A stretch of DNA of 5,164 bases. It comes from an uncultured Prevotella sp. (GTDB lineage: Bacteria; Bacteroidota; Bacteroidia; Bacteroidales; Bacteroidaceae). A model generated the notes under the pieces. The model had not been told where the DNA came from, did no database searches, and saw only the letters and a program-made list of their open reading frames with translations. Every line of letters starts with the position of its first letter. Position 1 is the stretch's first letter. Positions 1 through 5,164 of this stretch are shown here, one piece after another. The DNA lies in assembly GCA_937880835.1 (NCBI GenBank), contig CALGRN010000282.1, positions 1-5,164 of the forward strand, in the 5' to 3' direction. A program made the translations under genes and the position numbers.

Positions 1-157
1 ACAATAGGAAATGAATTTCAAGAATTATACTGTCTGATTTTGTAATATAAAACAACGTCGTTTACAATCGTGCCTGATATTATTCTGAAAGACATTTGTC
101 AAGTATAATATAAACAATTTCAAAATCAAACATTCTATATTATTTAAGGCAACAATG
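1..157. other. Non-coding AT-rich flank downstream of addB
   Basis: This stretch after the addB stop codon holds no credible coding frame on either strand and no RNA gene that I can recognise. There is no GC-rich hairpin followed by a T-run on the minus strand, so I see no clear intrinsic terminator for the addAB transcript. A weak dyad (GATT-tt-GTAA at 36-45 against TTACAATC at 62-69) encloses an imperfect palindrome, AAACaACGTcGTTT (50-63). It is AT-rich and lacks a T-tract, so it is not called a terminator. The candidate leftward promoter at 100-130 is the only other signal. Confidence 0.6.
100..130 (-). promoter_or_regulatory. Candidate Bacteroides-type promoter reading left out of the window
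   Basis: On the minus strand, TTTG (130-127) is followed after 19 bp by TATACTTG (107-100). This resembles the Bacteroides sigma-ABfr consensus, a -33 TTTG element and a -7 TAnnTTTG element, with one mismatch in the -7 box. A short dyad, GACA-TT-TGTC (91-100), touches the -7 box and spans the expected transcription start; it could be an operator or chance. If real, the promoter would drive a minus-strand gene beyond position 1 separately from addAB. The flank is very AT-rich, so a chance match is quite possible. Confidence 0.3.
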
Positions 158-3037
158 CTACATCTTACAAATCTTTCGATATGCACAAGTTGCGCATATA
201 TCTTGATTTTGTGTAGGAATAAAATTCAACTCTCTGTTGTAAATATCTTCCAATATCTTTGTAAGTCGCTCCTTGAACTCTTCATAATAATCTCCTGCAT
301 CGGTTATTCTCTCTTTTCCGAAGAATAAAGTCGGGTCGTATTCTTTCGAACCTGTGTTCTGAATGAAAAGCAACGTGGGACTTACCGGCAGATTGTCGGG
401 GTTAACTTCCTTGCTGAATCTCACTATCTGACTGTACAGAAGCGTTTGCAGATAATAGTCGCTGTGACGTTCAAGTATGTTATCAGGATTGAAAACATCA
501 TCTATGCCGGCAGGTTTGGTCTTGACAAACCTGCCCGTTTTATAATCAACCACACGAATTCTATGCTCGTCTTTATCGTTCTCCACTTCATCAAGCCTGT
601 CTATTATTCCTCCTACTTTTATCGTGCGCAATTCTCCGTTTACGTCAATCTCTATTTCTGTATATTGCTTCTCCTCTACTCCTATTACTCTGAACGGAGT
701 CAGAAGCGTATCGGCTTTCAGAAGCTGAACGAGATATTGCAATATGACTTCGCGGTAAAGAAGTTGCATTCCGTTATAACGCGGCATGGAGCGGTTATCA
801 TCTGAGAGCTTGAAAAGCTCTTTTCTGAAAGCCTTATCCACTGTCGGCAGAAGCATTTCCGGATGCTCTATGTATGAATTCAACACCGAAGCATGAATCG
901 TTTCGCCTATATGAAAGATTTCTTTGTATATCAATTCTGCCGCACGATGAAATATATTGCCGAATGTTCTGTTGTCCATGAGTTCCTCGTCTTCATTGTC
1001 CGGCTCTTTTATTCCGCAAACGATGTTGTAGTAGAACATGAGTTGGCAGCGCATATAGTTGTTTATCGCGGTTGGAGAAATTGTATTCAATGCCGATAAA
1101 CGGCGCATTACGCTATCGTCTTTTTCAACATTTCGGCTTGCAGCAATAATCGGCGTGTGCCCTGCCTGTATTGATTTCCGGGCTATATTATGCCCGCTTT
1201 CCACCATAAGCTGTATCATGAAACGACTCATTTCGCCCGTATGTCCATCTTCTGTTGAATTGTTGTAAAGTATCGTAACATCTTTTGCCCGCTGAATCAT
1301 TCTGTGAAAATAGTAAGAGAATATAGACACTTTGTTGTCAACGGTAGTCAAGCCATAGGCACGACGTATGGCATGCGGAATGAAAGAAGTATCGTCAACT
1401 CCTTTCGGCATATTACCTTCATTGCACGATAGTATCAGTATGTGGTCGAAATCGAGGTTTCTCGTTTCCAATACTCCCATTATCTGAGTGCCGACAACAG
1501 GTTCTCCGTGAAAAGGAATCTTAGTAGTATTCACTATCTGAGTAATAAGACGCTGCAATGTTATCACGTCAACGGCAAGCTCTCCGCTACTAATAAGTTC
1601 CACTATTCTGTTTATAAGAGTATATGAACGGAACACTGATTCCTGAAAAAGAGGGTCGTTGTTCTGCTCCGAATGCGTTGCAATATATTTCAATACATCT
1701 GCAATCCACGACATCATTGCATGCTGCATATTCTCATTCCGGTTGATATCTGTGAACAATAATTTCAATCCATCATCCTTATACAGCTCTTCCGTCTTTG
1801 GATAATAATTCCTTTTGTAATTCAGTTCTTCATAAAGTTTCTGCGAAGAGTTGCTTATATACTTCACGTAAGGATGCCTTAACAAGGTGTTTATATGATG
1901 AAGACGGAAGCATTCCTGTTCCTTGTGATAACCGTTTGTCTGCAAAGCAATAAGTTGATAAATCAATGAAGCAATGGGAGTTTGCGACAGTGGATATCCC
2001 GTTGTTACATTTACTTCTTTCGTTTCCGGCGGAATACTGTGTATAACTGTCTGCAATAGAGTTTCATCACATAGCACAATGGCAGTACGACTACCGTCTT
2101 CTGTCCTGTTGTTCTGCCTCATCCACTTGCTTATATACCTTGCCTGTACATTCTCTGTCGATGCACTTATATAGGTTATATCCTTCTTTTTTGAAAGATT
2201 ATCATATATATCTGCATCATGAACATCAAATTCATTGGAAAAATATTTAAGATATTGACTTATATAATGACCTGCTTCATTGCCTTTCATATAATATTTG
2301 TCAAAGTCCCAATAAAACTTTGCCTTGCCGGTTTTCTGTATTTTTGAAAACAATTTCTGTTCTACTTGCTGCAATACGTTAAATCCTACGAAGATATAAT
2401 GATTGTATTCAAACTCTATGTTCTCGTCTTCTACTACCTCACGATAAAGCGAACCTTCATAAGCTATGCCTTGTTCCGAAAGCCGTTTGTTATAATCCTT
2501 ATATATATTATATAGGTTACTCCACAACGTTATGAACCTTTTTTTCAATTCACTGTCATGTTCTTCGCTGAAATTAGCAAAGAAACGTTTAAGCACAATC
2601 TTCTGTTCGTCATTCAAATATGATATATCGTCCAGTTCATGTATATTGCTCAGGTTTGCAAAAACCTTCTCGGCGTCCGCCATATTCTTATCTATGTCAT
2701 CGAAATCGTTTAGCAATAATTGTCCCCAACCGTAAAACCTGTCAAGCGTTTCATCCGTTTTCGTACATTCGACGAATGACTTATGCAAGTCGCATATAAG
2801 TTTTATATCGTCTCCAACGGTTCTTTTTGAATACTGTCTGAACATGTCGCTGATGGTGATATAGGCAGGACTCCACATCGGTTTATCCGATAATACGGCT
2901 AATTGCTGATTAAGAAACAGCGAAGCACGCTTGTTCGGAAAGATCAAAGCCACACTGCTTAGATCGTTTCCGTATTTCTTCACTATATCATTAGCTACAT
3001 ACTTCAAGAATGATTTTGAATTGTTATGCTCGTTCAT
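158..3037 (-). CDS. addB: AddB-type subunit with C-terminal Fe-S PD-(D/E)XK nuclease
   Basis: This is the second subunit of the AddAB end-processing complex: a helicase-like scaffold carrying its own nuclease, 959 residues long. The N-terminus (ALIFPNKRASLFL, about 30-42) sits where Firmicutes AddB has a Walker A loop, and no GxxGxGK[ST] is present. A degenerate motif V region, GVLETRNLDFDHILILSCNEGNMP, lies at 521-544. The nuclease domain begins near SPTAINNYMRC (654-664) and shows His697 in FGNIFH, Asp813 in GGIIDR, Asp831/Lys833 in VVDYKTG, and Gln864/Tyr868 in LQTLLY. Cys664 plus Cys948, Cys951 and Cys957 (CX2CX5C, just before the end) match the four ligands of the 4Fe-4S cluster known in Bacillus AddB. 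The ATG at 3035-3037 is secure: an in-frame TAG at 3047-3049 lies three codons upstream, with no other start between. It overlaps addA by 14 nt, with no Shine-Dalgarno sequence, suggesting coupled translation. The stop is TAG (158-160). The order addA-addB is opposite to the addB-addA order of Bacillus subtilis. Confidence 0.9.
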   Translation of the reverse strand: MNEHNNSKSFLKYVANDIVKKYGNDLSSVALIFPNKRASLFLNQQLAVLSDKPMWSPAYITISDMFRQYSKRTVGDDIKLICDLHKSFVECTKTDETLDRFYGWGQLLLNDFDDIDKNMADAEKVFANLSNIHELDDISYLNDEQKIVLKRFFANFSEEHDSELKKRFITLWSNLYNIYKDYNKRLSEQGIAYEGSLYREVVEDENIEFEYNHYIFVGFNVLQQVEQKLFSKIQKTGKAKFYWDFDKYYMKGNEAGHYISQYLKYFSNEFDVHDADIYDNLSKKKDITYISASTENVQARYISKWMRQNNRTEDGSRTAIVLCDETLLQTVIHSIPPETKEVNVTTGYPLSQTPIASLIYQLIALQTNGYHKEQECFRLHHINTLLRHPYVKYISNSSQKLYEELNYKRNYYPKTEELYKDDGLKLLFTDINRNENMQHAMMSWIADVLKYIATHSEQNNDPLFQESVFRSYTLINRIVELISSGELAVDVITLQRLITQIVNTTKIPFHGEPVVGTQIMGVLETRNLDFDHILILSCNEGNMPKGVDDTSFIPHAIRRAYGLTTVDNKVSIFSYYFHRMIQRAKDVTILYNNSTEDGHTGEMSRFMIQLMVESGHNIARKSIQAGHTPIIAASRNVEKDDSVMRRLSALNTISPTAINNYMRCQLMFYYNIVCGIKEPDNEDEELMDNRTFGNIFHRAAELIYKEIFHIGETIHASVLNSYIEHPEMLLPTVDKAFRKELFKLSDDNRSMPRYNGMQLLYREVILQYLVQLLKADTLLTPFRVIGVEEKQYTEIEIDVNGELRTIKVGGIIDRLDEVENDKDEHRIRVVDYKTGRFVKTKPAGIDDVFNPDNILERHSDYYLQTLLYSQIVRFSKEVNPDNLPVSPTLLFIQNTGSKEYDPTLFFGKERITDAGDYYEEFKERLTKILEDIYNRELNFIPTQNQDICATCAYRKICKM
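509..535. repeat. Perfect 10-bp inverted repeat inside addB
   Basis: GGCAGGTTTG (509-518) and CAAACCTGCC (526-535) are exact reverse complements separated by a 7-nt loop. The repeat covers the codons for about residues Gly835 to Ala843 of AddB, directly after the catalytic DYK (831-833). On the plus strand the stem is followed by CGTTTT (536-541), a short T-run that gives it a weak terminator-like look for antisense transcription; on the minus strand there is no T-run. The dyad is directly visible; any function is inference. Confidence 0.75.
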
Positions 3038-5164
3038 TTGAATATTCTATCTTTACAACTTGATTTTGTTTAACATACCATAGGTAACCGCAGACATCGG
3101 CATATCCCATAGAATACAATAAATCCATATACGTTCTGACCTGCTCATGGTGTTCTTCATGAGGATTGCCGAACTTGAAATCCACCACAACGACATTGTT
3201 TCCGTTTATCATAACACGGTCAGGACGATGCTCGTTTGCAACCTTTGTCTTTTTGTCAACGGACAGAATGGAGCATTCATTCAACACTCTCATATCGGAA
3301 GAGAACCAAGAACGCACAACGGGATTGGCGAGACCATTCTCTAACATCTGCCTTACTTCATCGCGTGTCACCTCTTCATTATACAAGATACCGTCTGTTT
3401 TCATGCGTTTCAACGTTCTCGGAATGTCGTCAACGGAATGTATCGTGGAAAAGATATGATGCAGAACATTTCCTTTCTTTATATATTTCTTACGCGAAGA
3501 GATGCTTTCCTCGTCTTCACTAACAAACATACGGCTGTCGTTACTCTGCCTGAAAGCCACCTTCCTTTTATACGTTTCTATGTCGAGAATTTCATTCTTA
3601 ACCTCTTGCAGAAATACATTTTCGGTAGGTTTCTTTTCTTTCTTCGCGTCATTTGCCTGCATTCCATATTCAAATACAATAGACTCTTCATCGCTTTCTT
3701 TGCCCGAAACAACAGCATTTGGCAGCTTATCGGCAAGTTCATTGATACATTCTTGAATAACATTGCTTCGTGTTCTCTTTGCATTTCTTTTGCCAATGAC
3801 ATACAAACTCTTTCCTGCACGAGTGAAAGCAACATAAAGCAAGTTTAGATTATCTACGCTTTTCTGTACCGATTCGAACAAATAATCCTTCTCATATACC
3901 GTTCCCCGCATCTGATTAGGATAATAATCGACCGGTATTATAGGGAGTTCGGAGAACGATTTCTCATCCGTCTGACACCATATTGTATCTCCCAACTTCT
4001 CAACTTCCCAGTCGCAGAAAGGCAATATCACGTTTTCGAATTCAAGTCCTTTACTCTTATGTATCGAAATAAGCCTTATACCGTCTATACTGTCGCTTTG
4101 TATTGTCTTTGAATGCATCTTCTCATTCCATTCATTAATAAAGGTATCGATGTCTGAGGTGTTGTCTTGCAGATAATCATTAAGTTTATCATAGAATGTA
4201 CAGACGTATGCGCTCTGCTCGTGAAGATTATTGAGTCCGAACATAGAAAAGATGCTATCTACCAAGTCCATTAAGGGCATTGAAAGCAGTTTTGCACGTT
4301 CTTTCAGGAAAATATCGGGCAATTCGTTGTTCAACTTCAACGAAAGTTTGGTTTTATAATCATCTTTTTCGTTGTCGATATCTTCATTGACAACAAACAG
4401 TTCCGTATCTCCCGACTCTTTACTATTAATCTTATTGTAAGCCTTTACAAGTTCTGCTTTTGCCATGATATCATCGGGATGAGACAGAACTCTTAGTGCT
4501 TGAACAATAGTATTTACTGCAAGCGATGCGTCAAGTCTGAACGCTTCGTCTGACACAACCTTTACTTCCGGAATTTCTCTCATGAAATAATCGGCAATAA
4601 TCGGTATGTCTCTGTTATATCTTATAAGTATTGCTATTCTATTATTTGCCGTTCCTTGCTCTTTCAACTCTTTGATTATGCTTTTTATTCTCTCCAAAAC
4701 CGAACTGCGATATTCTTCTTTCGGAAGAAGTTCTATTCTGACATAACCTTGTTTTAATCGCCCTTTCGGTATTTCCTGCACCACATCCGAATATGCTTTT
4801 CTCATCTGTTCTGCTTCTTTTTCATTAAGTTCAGCCTGCATTTCATATTCTTTCTGCGATGCGAGAGTGAAAAAAGCATTGTTGAACTCTATTATATTAC
4901 GTTCGGAACGATAGTTGGTTGAAAGCGGTTTTTCTTCTATCTGTTCCTCCGAATTAACAAATTCGGAGGAAATATTGTTAAGCAAACGCCAGTCGCCCGA
5001 ACGCCATCTGTATATGCTTTGCTTAACATCTCCCACTATCATATTACCGGCATTATCATGGCTCATGCATTCTGCCAGCAACACTTTGAAGTTCTTCCAT
5101 TGCACAGTACTTGTATCTTGAAACTCGTCTATCATGACATGTTCTATCTGAGTACCTGTCTTTT
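3024..5164 (-). CDS. addA: AddA-type helicase-nuclease (UvrD/RecB family), 5'-truncated by the window edge
   Basis: This is the ATP-dependent motor and nuclease subunit of a cytoplasmic AddAB complex, which unwinds and resects double-strand DNA ends for RecA-dependent repair. About 712 codons are visible. The frame stays open to the right edge (KTGTQIEHV precedes the first in-window Met at 5135), so that Met, lying inside motif II, is not the start. Residues numbered from that Met: motif II DEFQDTS 3-9, motif III GDVKQSIYRWRSGD 35-48, motif IV with NYRS 74-77, motif V ISIHKSKGLEF 356-366, motif VI LLYVAFTRA 432-440. A charged linker (about 470-550) leads to a C-terminal PD-(D/E)XK nuclease: GNVLHH 555-560 (His559), possibly Glu620, Asp639 in RPDRV, Asp652/Lys654 in VDFKFG, and Gln665/Tyr669. 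Motifs I and Ia, and probably several hundred residues, lie beyond the window. The stop codon TAA (3024-3026) lies inside the start of addB. PcrA, Rep and UvrD lack this nuclease domain; RecB is excluded mainly by the AddB partner. Confidence 0.9.
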   Translation of the reverse strand, partial: KTGTQIEHVMIDEFQDTSTVQWKNFKVLLAECMSHDNAGNMIVGDVKQSIYRWRSGDWRLLNNISSEFVNSEEQIEEKPLSTNYRSERNIIEFNNAFFTLASQKEYEMQAELNEKEAEQMRKAYSDVVQEIPKGRLKQGYVRIELLPKEEYRSSVLERIKSIIKELKEQGTANNRIAILIRYNRDIPIIADYFMREIPEVKVVSDEAFRLDASLAVNTIVQALRVLSHPDDIMAKAELVKAYNKINSKESGDTELFVVNEDIDNEKDDYKTKLSLKLNNELPDIFLKERAKLLSMPLMDLVDSIFSMFGLNNLHEQSAYVCTFYDKLNDYLQDNTSDIDTFINEWNEKMHSKTIQSDSIDGIRLISIHKSKGLEFENVILPFCDWEVEKLGDTIWCQTDEKSFSELPIIPVDYYPNQMRGTVYEKDYLFESVQKSVDNLNLLYVAFTRAGKSLYVIGKRNAKRTRSNVIQECINELADKLPNAVVSGKESDEESIVFEYGMQANDAKKEKKPTENVFLQEVKNEILDIETYKRKVAFRQSNDSRMFVSEDEESISSRKKYIKKGNVLHHIFSTIHSVDDIPRTLKRMKTDGILYNEEVTRDEVRQMLENGLANPVVRSWFSSDMRVLNECSILSVDKKTKVANEHRPDRVMINGNNVVVVDFKFGNPHEEHHEQVRTYMDLLYSMGYADVCGYLWYVKQNQVVKIEYSNERA
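4944..4971. repeat. Perfect 12-bp inverted repeat inside addA
   Basis: TTCCTCCGAATT (4944-4955) and AATTCGGAGGAA (4960-4971) are exact reverse complements separated by only 4 nt (AACA), so the addA mRNA could form a compact hairpin here. It encodes SSEFVNSEE in AddA, between helicase motifs III and IV. No T-run follows on either strand, so it is not an intrinsic terminator. The 3' arm in the mRNA contains GGAGGA, a Shine-Dalgarno-like string that would be sequestered in the stem, but no suitably placed start codon was found for it. The repeat is certain; its role is unknown. Confidence 0.8.

Noticed and set aside
36..69. Dyad downstream of addB as a transcription terminator
   Set aside because: The stem is AT-rich and bulged, and no T-tract follows it on the minus strand.
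734..745. 12-bp palindrome ATATTGCAATAT inside addB
   Set aside because: It is a loopless AT-rich palindrome in coding sequence that cannot form a stable hairpin and is plausible by chance at this base composition.
446..805. Plus-strand open frame of 119 codons opposite addB
   Set aside because: It runs antisense across the catalytic nuclease codons of addB. Its Tyr/Phe/Ile-rich composition is what AT-rich antisense reading gives, and there is no domain signal.
2498..2516. Alternating TA run (cttatatatattatatagg)
   Set aside because: It is low-complexity sequence encoding ordinary residues (LYNIYKD) of addB, with no sign of a repeat array or promoter.
3578..3835. Minus-strand open frame of 85 codons in a different frame inside addA
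   Set aside because: It is an alternative frame within the addA linker region with no family resemblance and no start context; a chance open frame.
3438..3848. Plus-strand open frame of 136 codons opposite addA
   Set aside because: It lies wholly antisense to a gene with clear family motifs, its translation has no recognisable domain, and it has no ribosome-binding or promoter signal. It is a shadow of addA.
5133..5135. ATG as the start of addA
   Set aside because: It falls immediately before DEFQDTS (helicase motif II) and the frame continues open to the window edge, so this is an internal Met of a truncated gene.

Overview
The window is almost entirely filled by two co-directional genes on the minus strand. 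They encode the two subunits of an AddAB-type helicase-nuclease, the RecBCD-equivalent machine that processes double-strand DNA ends. Reading in the direction of transcription (right to left), the first gene is addA, the UvrD/RecB-type helicase-nuclease. It is cut by the right edge, so its true start and Walker A region lie outside. The second gene is a complete addB, a RecC-like scaffold with a C-terminal iron-sulfur PD-(D/E)XK nuclease. The two overlap by 14 nt, so they almost certainly form one translationally coupled unit.

Both nuclease centres look intact, and AddA keeps helicase motifs II to VI within the visible part. AddB carries the cysteine signature of the AddB Fe-S nuclease (one Cys at the start of the domain, then CX2CX5C at the extreme C-terminus) but no Walker A motif. 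The inferred division of labour is one ATP-driven motor (AddA) and two nuclease sites, one per strand, resecting DNA ends to load RecA for recombination.

The organism is most likely a member of the Bacteroidota, order Bacteroidales (Bacteroides/Prevotella-like). The reasons are AT-rich coding DNA, no Shine-Dalgarno sequence before addB, protein sequences of the Bacteroidales type, and a possible Bacteroides-type promoter (TTTG-N19-TATACTTG) in the left flank. The genus cannot be resolved from this window.

Layout: 1-157 is non-coding DNA downstream of addB, with a weak candidate promoter pointing leftward out of the window. addB occupies 158-3037 and addA occupies 3024 to the right edge. Two perfect inverted repeats lie inside the genes: a 10-bp stem in addB beside the catalytic codons, and a 12-bp stem in addA between helicase motifs III and IV. 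No tRNA, rRNA, mobile element or CRISPR array is visible. This is an ordinary core DNA-repair locus, and I see no new system in it.
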